From: Acidiphilium multivorum AIU301
Lineage (GTDB): Bacteria; Pseudomonadota; Alphaproteobacteria; Acetobacterales; Acetobacteraceae
Length of the DNA stretch: 64,000 nt
Direction: 5' to 3'
Assembly: GCF_000202835.1 (NCBI RefSeq)
Contig: NC_015186.1
Span: forward strand, 3,319,501-3,383,500
A program made the translations under genes and the position numbers. This document shows, piece after piece, positions 42,505-50,173 of the stretch. Each line of letters opens with the position of its first letter. Position 1 is the stretch's first letter. The notes under the pieces were generated by a model, which was not told the DNA's origin, ran no database searches, and saw nothing but the letters and a program-made list of their open reading frames with translations.

Positions 42505-43140
42505 TCAGGGGATGCCGAGATATTTGTGGGTCTGCGTCGACAGGCGCCATTGCGGATGGGTGAGGCAGTATTCGATGGCGGCGCGCGTGTTGGCCGCGCG
42601 ATCCGGCCCGTCCATCGGCTGGAGCAGGAAATGCGCGAAATCGAGCCCGGCGAAGCGCTCGGGTGTCGCCTCCTTCTGGGGATAGACCAGTTTGAGCTCC
42701 GACCCCTGGCGCACCACCAGCTCGGCCCCTTCCTTGGGGCTGACGCAGAGCCAGTCGATGCCCGGCGGCGGTTCGATCGTGCCGTTGGTCTCGACCGCGA
42801 TTTCGAAGCCGGCGTCATGCACCGCTTCGATCAGCGGCGCATCGAGCTGGAGCAGCGGTTCGCCGCCGGTGAAGACGACGAGGGCGTCGCGGGTGCAGGC
42901 GGCGGGCCAAGCGGCCTGGATGGCGCGGGCGAGACCGGCGGCATCGGCGAAGCGGCCGCCGCCCGGTCCGTCGGTGCCGACGAAATCGGTGTCGCAGAAG
43001 CGGCAGGTCGCACTGGCGCGGTCCTCCTCCCGGCCGGACCACAGGTTGCAGCCGGCGAAGCGGCAGAACACCGCGGCGCGGCCGGCATTGCGCCCCTCGC
43101 CCTGCAGGGTGGGGAAGATTTCCTTCACGCTATAGGCCAT
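42505..43140 (-). CDS. queE: 7-carboxy-7-deazaguanine synthase QueE
   Basis: This 211-residue radical-SAM enzyme performs the ring contraction of 6-carboxytetrahydropterin to 7-carboxy-7-deazaguanine (queuosine pathway). Cluster-binding cysteines are C31, C46 and C49 in the long-spaced Cx14Cx2C arrangement typical of QueE. TLQGEGRNAGRAAVFCRFAGC and FTGGEPLLQ follow family consensus. It starts at ATG 43140, first of a four-gene minus-strand set. queC is not in the window. Confidence 0.92.
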   Translation of the reverse strand: MAYSVKEIFPTLQGEGRNAGRAAVFCRFAGCNLWSGREEDRASATCRFCDTDFVGTDGPGGGRFADAAGLARAIQAAWPAACTRDALVVFTGGEPLLQLDAPLIEAVHDAGFEIAVETNGTIEPPPGIDWLCVSPKEGAELVVRQGSELKLVYPQKEATPERFAGLDFAHFLLQPMDGPDRAANTRAAIEYCLTHPQWRLSTQTHKYLGIP

Positions 43141-43247
43141 GATGGCGGCATCTACCGCACATCCGCCGCTCTGGCGACAGGGAGCACGGCATTGCCGCCA
43201 TCGCCGCGTGGCGCGGCTTGATCCGGCGCGCCCGTCCCGGCACGATC

Positions 43248-44132
43248 ATGCGCATGAACGCAACGAACTCGCCGAAGCATCATCTGCTGATCACCGGGAC
43301 CGGGCGGAGCGGCACGTCCTTCCTCGTCCGCTGGTTCGACGCGCTGGGGATGGAGACGCATTTCTCCCGCTTCGGCGAGCATGCGGCCTGGGACGAGGAG
43401 GCCAATGCCGGCGCGGAAAACCTGCCGCTGCCCGCGCTGGATGCGGACATGCCCTATGTCGTGAAATCGCCCTGGGTGTCCGAGTTCATCGACCAGTTGC
43501 TGGCCGATCCGGGCATCGTGCTGGATGGCGTGATCGTGCCGATGCGCGACCTGATGGACGTGGCGGCGAGCCGGACCATTCTCGAATTGCGCGACATGGC
43601 GGCCGAGCCCGACTGGCCGGCGGTGATGGAACGGCCCTGGGCGCATCGCGGGCGGACGCCGGGCGGGATCGTCTATTCGCTGCATCCGCTCGACCAGGCG
43701 CGGGTGCTCGCCCTCGGCTTCCACCATCTGCTGGAGCGACTCGTCGCGGCGGAGGTGAAGGTGGTGATGGTTTCGTTCCCGCGCCTCGTCGAGGACGCGG
43801 ACTATCTCTACCGCGCGCTCGCCCCGCTTCTTCCGGCGAGCGTGGATGCCGCTTCGGCCCGGGCCGCGCATGCCCGCGTTGCCGACCCGGCAAAGGTGAG
43901 GGTGGGGCCGGGCGGGCGGGATTCGACGCTCGAACGGCTGGACAGGGTGGCGCTGAACCGCGAAATCGGCCGGCTTCGCCGGGAAATGGCCGCGCTGGAG
44001 GGGCGGCTGGCCGAGGCGAGTGGTGCCGCGGCGGCGGCGCGGCGGCATGCCGAGACGATCGAGCGCAGCACGATGTGGCGGGCCCTCTTCCCGCTGCGGC
44101 GGGCGCTGCACCGTCTGCGCGGCCGCGCATGA
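43248..44132 (+). CDS. Sulfotransferase-fold P-loop protein
   Basis: This protein of about 294 residues has an N-terminal PAPS-binding-like loop LLITGTGRSGTSFLVRW and FDALGMETHFSRFGEHAAWDEEA, typical of sulfotransferase-like proteins beside glycan genes. A VKSPW block and DVAASRT follow. The C-terminal 75 residues form a coiled coil (LNREIGRLRREMAALEGRLAEA) and a basic end (RALHRLRGRA). A second ATG at 43254 is possible. Its acceptor is unknown; some such proteins bind but do not transfer. Confidence 0.7.
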   Translation: MRMNATNSPKHHLLITGTGRSGTSFLVRWFDALGMETHFSRFGEHAAWDEEANAGAENLPLPALDADMPYVVKSPWVSEFIDQLLADPGIVLDGVIVPMRDLMDVAASRTILELRDMAAEPDWPAVMERPWAHRGRTPGGIVYSLHPLDQARVLALGFHHLLERLVAAEVKVVMVSFPRLVEDADYLYRALAPLLPASVDAASARAAHARVADPAKVRVGPGGRDSTLERLDRVALNREIGRLRREMAALEGRLAEASGAAAAARRHAETIERSTMWRALFPLRRALHRLRGRA

Positions 44133-44355
44133 CAGCGCTTTCTTTTTGGCGAGACTTCACCCATATTGTAAAAGGAATGTAACACAATGCCCGTGCCACG
44201 CGAATCGGCCCGGGAGCGGCAGGGGGACTCCGGCGGATGCAGGGCAGATTTATGCCGAATGGCGGGGTGAGCTGCGTCCGCAGTCCCGGATCCGTTTACG
44301 GAACCTTGAACTTTTCGGCGCCAGACTGGCGTGACGAGAAAGGCGGTTTGCGCCC

Positions 44356-45573
44356 ATGATGTATGACCTTTACCAGACGCAGGACGATCTTCTGGCCCCG
44401 TTCCGGATGGCGGCGCGCGCGATGGCGCCGCTGATCGACCTGCTGACGCCGCCGGCGGGAATCCCGACCCTGCCGGTTGCGACGCGCGCCGCACTGGAGA
44501 TTTTCGGCAATAGCGGCATTTCCCATAGCCGGCCGGAGTTCGGCATCGCCAGCGTGCGCGCCGGCGGGCGGGACATTCCCGTGACCGAGACGGTGGTGAG
44601 CGGAACGTCCTTCGGCGACCTGCTGCATTTCCGCAAGGAGACTGCCTCACCCGGCCCGCGCGTGCTGATCGCGGCGCCGCTTTCGGGCCATTTCGCGACC
44701 CTGCTGCGCAACACCGTCGAGGTCATGCTGCAGGATCACGACGTCTTCATCACCGACTGGAAGAACGCGCGCGACATTCCGGTGAGCGCGGGGCGCTTCG
44801 GCTTCGATGAATATGTGGCGCATATCATGGACTTCCTGCGCGAAATCGGGCCGGGGGCGCATGTCGTCGCCGTGTGCCAGCCGGCGGTGGCGGTGTTCGC
44901 CGCGACCGCGCTGATGGCCGAGGCCGGCGATCCGGCGGCGCCCCGCAGCATGACGCTGATGGGCGGGCCGATCGATACCAGGCGCAACCCCTCGAAGGTC
45001 AACGACCTCGCCAAGACCCGCGACATCGCCTGGTTCCGCAGCAACCTGATCACCACCGTGCCGCGCCGCTTCGCCGGGGCGGGGCGGGCGGTCTATCCCG
45101 GTTTCGTGCAGCTCGCCTCCTTCGTGTCGATGAATCTCGACCGGCATATCGGCGCGCATCTGCGCCAGTTCCGCGCCATCGTCACCGAGGATGACGCGAG
45201 CGAGGCGGCGCATCGCAAGTTCTACGACGAATACCAGTCGGTGATGGACCTGACGGCGGAATTCTATCTCGAAACGGTCGAGCGCGTGTTCCAGCGGCAC
45301 GATCTGCCGCGCGGCCAGCTGAGCTGGCGCGGCCAGACGGTGCGCCCGGCGGCGATCCGCAAGACATCGGTCTTCACCGTCGAGGGCGAGCGGGACGATA
45401 TCTGCCCGCCCGGCCAGTCGGTCGCGGCGCTCGATCTCTGCACCGGGCTGAAACCGGCGCAGAAGCGCAACCATCTCCAGCTCGGCGTCGGCCATTACGG
45501 CGTGTTCTCGGGCTCGCGCTGGGCGAACGAGATCTATCCGCAGCTGCGCGAGGTCATCGCCGCCGCCGGCTGA
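44356..45573 (+). CDS. phaZ: Intracellular polyhydroxybutyrate depolymerase PhaZ
   Basis: This 405-residue enzyme mobilises native PHB granules. The nucleophile is Cys174 in AVCQPAVAVFA, as in the Ralstonia PhaZ1 class. VEGERDDICPPGQ carries the Asp and LGVGHYGVFSGSRW the His. N-terminal MMYDLYQTQDD is the typical family start. It overlaps the 3' end of coaE by 20 bp in convergent orientation. The 223 bp upstream hold no recognisable gene. Confidence 0.93.
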   Translation: MMYDLYQTQDDLLAPFRMAARAMAPLIDLLTPPAGIPTLPVATRAALEIFGNSGISHSRPEFGIASVRAGGRDIPVTETVVSGTSFGDLLHFRKETASPGPRVLIAAPLSGHFATLLRNTVEVMLQDHDVFITDWKNARDIPVSAGRFGFDEYVAHIMDFLREIGPGAHVVAVCQPAVAVFAATALMAEAGDPAAPRSMTLMGGPIDTRRNPSKVNDLAKTRDIAWFRSNLITTVPRRFAGAGRAVYPGFVQLASFVSMNLDRHIGAHLRQFRAIVTEDDASEAAHRKFYDEYQSVMDLTAEFYLETVERVFQRHDLPRGQLSWRGQTVRPAAIRKTSVFTVEGERDDICPPGQSVAALDLCTGLKPAQKRNHLQLGVGHYGVFSGSRWANEIYPQLREVIAAAG

Positions 45574-46201
45574 ACGGCTGGCGCAACCGCCTGGGGCGGC
45601 GGGCTGGCGGCGCGGGGCGAAACACATGCGTCGCCATGAGCTGGCGGACGCGCCGCACCGTGTGGTGGCGGGACAGGCCGGTGGCGATCACCGCATCGGC
45701 GCGGCGGCGTTTTTCGGCATCCGGCATTTGCAGGGCGATGATCCGCTCGATCTCGGCGTGGGGCAGGCCGCGGCGCAGCACCCGCGCGATCTGCACCGCG
45801 CGCGGCGCGGAGACCGTGAGTGCGAGATCGACCCGCGCCTCGCCGCCGGTTTCGAACAGCAACGGAATGTCGAGCAGCACGGCGCGGGCGCCGCGCCTGC
45901 GGGCGGCGGCGAGGAATTTTGTCTCCGCCGCGCGCACCATGCGGTGCATGATCGCTTCCAGACGGCGCCGCGCGGCGGGATCGGCCAGCACATGCGCGCG
46001 CAGGGCGGCGCGGTCGAGCACGCCGGCGCGCACCACGCCGGGAAACGCCGCCGCGATGGGCGCAAGCGCCGCCCCGCCCGGCGCCTGCAGCGCGCGGACC
46101 GTGGCATCGGCATCGAACACCGGCACGTGGCGGCGGCGGAAGAGTGAAGCGACGGTGGATTTCCCCATGCCGATTCCGCCGGTGAGGCCGATGATCTTCA
46201 T
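45554..46201 (-). CDS. coaE: Dephospho-CoA kinase CoaE
   Basis: This 215-residue kinase catalyses the last step of coenzyme A synthesis. P-loop GLTGGIGMGKST and FDADATVRALQ are diagnostic; LLDIPLLFETGGEA holds the second conserved region. The basic C-terminal tail of about 20 residues extends beyond the usual length and overlaps phaZ. ATGA overlap with aroE matches the alphaproteobacterial aroE-coaE-dnaQ order, though here dnaQ is 3.3 kb away on the other strand, implying rearrangement. Confidence 0.92.
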   Translation of the reverse strand: MKIIGLTGGIGMGKSTVASLFRRRHVPVFDADATVRALQAPGGAALAPIAAAFPGVVRAGVLDRAALRAHVLADPAARRRLEAIMHRMVRAAETKFLAAARRRGARAVLLDIPLLFETGGEARVDLALTVSAPRAVQIARVLRRGLPHAEIERIIALQMPDAEKRRRADAVIATGLSRHHTVRRVRQLMATHVFRPAPPARRPRRLRQPFSRRRR

Positions 46202-47028
46202 CCCATCAGGTCGGCCGCGACGGCGCGGTAGAGCGCATCGTCCACCACCGGGGTGACGCCGAACCAGGCGGCGAAGCCCGGCACCGCCTGGTGCAGCAGC
46301 ATCCCGAGCCCCTCGACCGCGACGAGGCCGCGCGCCCGCGCCGCCGCCAGCAGCGGTGTTTCCAGCGGGACGTAGACGATGTCCGCCACCGCCATGCCGG
46401 GGGCGGCGCGGGCGAGATCGAGTTCGAGCGGATTATGCCCGGCCATGCCGAGCGAGGTGGTGTTGACCACCAGCGCGTGGTCCGCCAGCGCCGCCGACCG
46501 CGCCTCCCAGGGGATGTGGACGAGGCCGAATTCCCGCGCCAGCGCCGCCGCGCGCTCCGGCGAGCGGTTGCACAGCGTGACCGCCGCCCCCGCATCCTGC
46601 AGCGCGGTGGCGATCGCCCGCGCCGCCCCCCCGGCGCCGAGCACCAGCGCCGGGCCGGCGGCGGGGTTCACGCCATGGGCGCGCAGATTGGCGAGAAAGC
46701 CCGACCCGTCGGTATTCGCGCCCTCGATCCCCGTGGGCGTGAAGACGAGCGTGTTCACCGCCCCGGCGCGCCGCGCGCTGTCGGCCACGCGGTCGCACAC
46801 GGCGAACGCGGCTTCCTTGTGCGGGATCGTCACGTTGGCGCCGGCGAAGCCCATTTTCGCCAGCGCGGCGACGCAGGCGGCGAAATCGTCCGGGGCGATG
46901 GCGAGCGGGAGATAGGCGCCGTCGATCCCGTGGCGTTCGAGCCAGGTGCCGTGCAGGCGGGGCGAGCGGGAATGGGCGACCGGATAGCCGATCACCCCGG
47001 CGAGGCGTGCGTGGCCGGAAAGGATCAT
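46198..47028 (-). CDS. aroE: Shikimate dehydrogenase AroE
   Basis: This 276-residue NADPH enzyme reduces 3-dehydroshikimate in aromatic amino acid synthesis. Shikimate-binding Ser20 and Ser22 (AHSRSP), catalytic Lys71 (TIPHKEA) and Asp107 (GANTDGSGF) are present. The nucleotide loop is VLGAGGAARAIA with NRS as in AroE. First gene of the aroE-coaE pair. Confidence 0.93.
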   Translation of the reverse strand: MILSGHARLAGVIGYPVAHSRSPRLHGTWLERHGIDGAYLPLAIAPDDFAACVAALAKMGFAGANVTIPHKEAAFAVCDRVADSARRAGAVNTLVFTPTGIEGANTDGSGFLANLRAHGVNPAAGPALVLGAGGAARAIATALQDAGAAVTLCNRSPERAAALAREFGLVHIPWEARSAALADHALVVNTTSLGMAGHNPLELDLARAAPGMAVADIVYVPLETPLLAAARARGLVAVEGLGMLLHQAVPGFAAWFGVTPVVDDALYRAVAADLMG

Positions 47029-47120
47029 GAGCTGTTTCGATCATGAAGCGGCGCCGGCGGCAAGGGGCGGTTTCGCGCCGGCGGTTCCGCGCCATATCCG
47101 CGACAGGGCGGAGGGATGCG

Positions 47121-47822
47121 ATGGACGGAACGGGACGGGATGATGTGGCGGTGGTGTTCGGCGCGGGCGGCGGCATTGGCGGCGCGCTGGTGGCAGCCCT
47201 TGCGGGCGATCGGCGTTTCGCCGCGGTGATCGGGCTCGGGCGGGGCAGCGCGCCGCGCTTCGACCTGCTCGATGAGGCCAGCATTGCCGACGCGGTGCGG
47301 GCGGTGGCGGCGCGGGGCGCCATTCGCCTCGCGATCGATGCGACCGGCTTCCTGCACGATGCGGCACAGATGCCGGAGAAGAGCCTGCGCGAGCTGGACG
47401 CGGCGCGCCTTGCCCGCAGTTTCGCACTGAACGCGATCGGCCCGGCGCTGCTGATGAAGCATCTGCTGCCGGCCTTGCCGCGCGAGGGGCGGGCGGTGTT
47501 CGCGACGCTGTCGGCGCGGGTTGGCAGCATCGGCGATAACCGGCTCGGCGGGTGGTATGGCTATCGCGCGTCGAAGGCGGCGCTGAACCAGTTCGTGCGG
47601 ACGGCCGCGGTGGAGCTGGCGCGGCGGTCGCCGGCGGCGATCTGCGTCGCGCTGCATCCGGGCACGGTGGCGACGGGGCTTTCGTCCCCTTTCGCCGCCA
47701 GCGGGCTCGACGTGCAGGCGCCGGAGGTGGCGGCGGCGCGGCTGCTGGCGGTGATCGACCGGCTTACCTCAGCCGAGAGCGGCGGGTTTTTCGACCATCG
47801 CGGCGAGGCGGTGCCGTGGTAG
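47121..47822 (+). CDS. Short-chain dehydrogenase/reductase (CsgA-like)
   Basis: This 233-residue SDR has nucleotide loop VVFGAGGGIGGAL, NAIGPALLMKHLL and the active-site GWYGYRASKAALNQ. The C-terminal PGTVATGLSSPF is shared with CsgA-type SDRs. A GAGGGATGCG ribosome site supports ATG 47121 over an earlier in-frame ATG at 47043. Substrate unknown. Confidence 0.85.
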   Translation: MDGTGRDDVAVVFGAGGGIGGALVAALAGDRRFAAVIGLGRGSAPRFDLLDEASIADAVRAVAARGAIRLAIDATGFLHDAAQMPEKSLRELDAARLARSFALNAIGPALLMKHLLPALPREGRAVFATLSARVGSIGDNRLGGWYGYRASKAALNQFVRTAAVELARRSPAAICVALHPGTVATGLSSPFAASGLDVQAPEVAAARLLAVIDRLTSAESGGFFDHRGEAVPW

Positions 47823-47859
47823 GTGACGGCACAGGCACTTCAGGCGGTGCCGTGGTAGA

Positions 47860-48474
47860 TCAGGCCCTATAGGGCGGGCGGCCGGTGGCCAGCGCGTCGT
47901 CCAGCAGGTCGAGCCGGTCCTGGCCCCAGAACAGCTCGCCGTTCAGGATGTAGGAGGGCGCGCCAAACACGCCGGCGGCCTCGGCCATCTCGCGGTTGCG
48001 CTGTTAGGCGGCTTCGATTTCGGGTGTGCCGGCGCGGGCCTGGAGTTCGGGACCGATGCCGGACGCGGCGGCGAGGTCGGCGATGGTCGCGGGATCGGCG
48101 AGGTTGCGCTCCTCGGCCCAGACCGCAGCGAAGACGCGGCGGAGGAACGGGTCGGGGTCGCCGCCAGCTTCCGCGATGGCGATGGCCAGGCGATCCGCCA
48201 GCACCGGGTCCACCGGGAAGAATTGCGGGTGCAAATTGAGCGGGAGGCCGCGGCGGGCGCGCCAGCGTTGCAGCTCGACCAGACGGTAGCGCTGGCGGAC
48301 CGGGTGGCGCTTGGCCAGCGGCTGGCCGCCGGTTTCGGCGAAGATCGCGCCGAGCGGCACCGGGCGATACTCCACCGCCGCGCCGTGGCGGCGGGCGATG
48401 TCGAGAAAGGCGGCGTGGCCGAGATAGGTCCAGGGGGAATGGCTGGTGAAGACATAGGTGATGGTGGCGGCCAT
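47860..48474 (-). pseudogene. 2-hydroxychromene-2-carboxylate isomerase family gene with in-frame TAA
   Basis: The frame starts ITYVFTSHSPWTYLGHAAFLDIARRHGA, a DsbA-like/GST-kappa fold with the catalytic Ser region. It stops at codon 157 (TAA, 48004-48006). The same frame continues with clearly homologous sequence (MAEAAGVFGAPSYILNGELFWGQDRLDLLDDAL) to TGA at 47860. So one codon is mutated with no frameshift, and the final 48 residues containing the conserved GVFGxPxxxxxGExFWGQDRL block are lost. It may be a genuine nonsense mutation or a base-call error. The enzyme family isomerises naphthalene-type intermediates or acts on thiol conjugates. Confidence 0.85.
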
Positions 48475-48587
48475 GGGCGTTTTCCTCCGCGCTGCTTGCG
48501 TGCTGCGCCCATGTTGATAGGGAAGCAGCGTGCCGGCGCCAAGGGCGGCCCGGCGGCGACCACCGCACTCCGGAGAGACCGAACCGC

Positions 48588-49439
48588 ATGAGCTCCATCC
48601 TGACCCTTTCCTGCCGCAACCGGCCCGGCATTGTCGGCGCCGTCGGCCATTTCCTGCACGCGCACGGGCAGGACATCCGCGAGGCGCAGCAATTCGACGA
48701 CCGGGCGAGCGGGCGCTTCTTCATGCGCGTGGTGTTTGCCCCGGTGGGCGACGCGCCTTCCTCCGGGCTGGAGGCGGAGTTCGCCGCGGTCGGGCGCGAG
48801 TTCGGGATGGACTGGGAGATCACCCCAAGCGGGCACCGGATGCGGACGATGATCCTCGTCTCGCGGTTCGATCACTGCCTGGTCGACCTGGTCTATCGGC
48901 AGCGGATCGGCGAACTGCCGATGGACATTGTCGGCGTGATCGCCAACCATCCGCGCGAGAGCTACGCCCATCTCGATCTCGACGGGATTCCCTTCCATCA
49001 TCTGCCGATCGCGCCGGATACCAAGATGGAACAGGAGGCCGAGGTGTGGCGGCTGATGCGCGAGAGCGGCGCGGAACTCGCCATCCTCGCGCGCTACATG
49101 CAGGTGCTGTCGGACGGGCTGGTGGCGAAGCTGGCCGGGCGCTGCATCAACATCCACCATTCCTTCCTGCCCGGCTTCAAGGGTGCGAAGCCCTATCACC
49201 AGGCCTATGCGCGCGGGGTGAAGCTGATCGGCGCGACGGCGCATTATGTCACCACCGCGCTCGACGAGGGGCCGATCATCGAGCAGGATGTCGAGCGCAT
49301 CTCGCATGGCGACACGCCAGAGGCGCTGGTGCGCAAGGGGCGCGACATCGAGCGCCGGGTGTTGGCGCGCGCCGTGCTCGGCCATCTGGAGCGGCGGGTG
49401 TTCATCAGCGGCAGCAAGACGGTGGTGTTCGCCGGCTAG
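48588..49439 (+). CDS. purU: Formyltetrahydrofolate deformylase PurU
   Basis: This 283-residue enzyme hydrolyses 10-formyltetrahydrofolate to formate and tetrahydrofolate. An N-terminal ACT-type regulatory domain (about 1-80, LTLSCRNRPGIVGAVGHFLHAHG) precedes a formyltransferase-fold domain with NIHHSFLPGFKGAKPYHQAY and TTALDEGPIIEQD. fhs, which makes the same folate from formate, lies 2.8 kb downstream on the opposite strand. The TAG stop is in CTAGAGCA, the end sequence of repeat X. Confidence 0.93.
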   Translation: MSSILTLSCRNRPGIVGAVGHFLHAHGQDIREAQQFDDRASGRFFMRVVFAPVGDAPSSGLEAEFAAVGREFGMDWEITPSGHRMRTMILVSRFDHCLVDLVYRQRIGELPMDIVGVIANHPRESYAHLDLDGIPFHHLPIAPDTKMEQEAEVWRLMRESGAELAILARYMQVLSDGLVAKLAGRCINIHHSFLPGFKGAKPYHQAYARGVKLIGATAHYVTTALDEGPIIEQDVERISHGDTPEALVRKGRDIERRVLARAVLGHLERRVFISGSKTVVFAG

Positions 49440-49448
49440 AGCAAAAAA

Positions 49449-49457
49449 GGGGGGGGG
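49449..49457 (+). repeat. A6-G9 homopolymer tract in the dnaQ ribosome-binding site
   Basis: AAAAAA (49443-49448) is followed by nine G and then AAA, ending 8 bp before the dnaQ ATG. The G-run is the only purine-rich Shine-Dalgarno candidate. Tracts of this length slip readily during replication. Confidence 0.75.
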
Positions 49458-49465
49458 AAACGGCG

Positions 49466-50173
49466 ATGTCGCGCGCGGTGCTGTTCGATACGGAAACGAC
49501 GGGGTTGGAGCCGCTTGGCGGCGACCGGGTGATCGAGGTCGCGGCGATCGAGCTGTGGAACGACCTGCCGACCGGCAAGGTGTTCCACACGCTGATCGAC
49601 CCCGAACGCGACATTCCCGCCGAGGCGAGCCGGGTGCATGGCATGACCAGCGCGGATGTCGCCGGCAAGCCGAAATTCGCCGAGATCGCCGCCGAATTGC
49701 TGGAGTTCTTCGCTGAGGATCCGCTGGTCGCGCATAACGCGCCGTTCGATTTCGGCTTTCTCGACGCCGAGTTCGCCCGTATCGGCCGCGCCGCCCTCGA
49801 CAGGGCGAGGATGATCGACACGCTGGCGCTGGCCAAGCAGCGCTTTCCGGGGATGCCGAACTCGCTCGACGCGCTGTGCCGGCGCTTCGACATCGATCTC
49901 TCCGCCCGCACCACCCATAACGCGCTGCTCGACTGCAAGCTGCTCGCGGAGGTTTATGTCGAGCTGACCGGCGGGCGGCAGCGCGGGCTCGACCTTGCCG
50001 CCGAGAGCACGATCCGCCTCGTCGAATATCGCAGCGAGGGGCCGCGCACGCCGCGCCCGATCGTCGCGAGTGCGGCGGAGCTGGCCGCGCACGAGGCGTT
50101 CATCGAGAAGCTGAAGGAGCCGGTCTGGCGGCTCGATCAGGCTGCACCGACCGACCAGAGCGCGAAGGCGTAA
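49466..50173 (+). CDS. dnaQ: DNA polymerase III epsilon subunit (3'-5' proofreading exonuclease)
   Basis: This 235-residue DEDDh exonuclease proofreads replication. ExoI FDTETTGLEP, ExoII HNAPFDFGFLD and ExoIII HNALLDCKLLAEVY are intact. The C-terminal 60 residues hold the polymerase-binding region. The 3' end overlaps ptrB by 37 bp tail to tail. The ribosome-binding region is a nine-G tract. Confidence 0.93.
   Translation: MSRAVLFDTETTGLEPLGGDRVIEVAAIELWNDLPTGKVFHTLIDPERDIPAEASRVHGMTSADVAGKPKFAEIAAELLEFFAEDPLVAHNAPFDFGFLDAEFARIGRAALDRARMIDTLALAKQRFPGMPNSLDALCRRFDIDLSARTTHNALLDCKLLAEVYVELTGGRQRGLDLAAESTIRLVEYRSEGPRTPRPIVASAAELAAHEAFIEKLKEPVWRLDQAAPTDQSAKA

Noticed and set aside
44133-44355. 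Possible small gene or promoter before phaZ
   Set aside because: No frame with a ribosome site and no convincing -35/-10 or -24/-12 pair; left unannotated.
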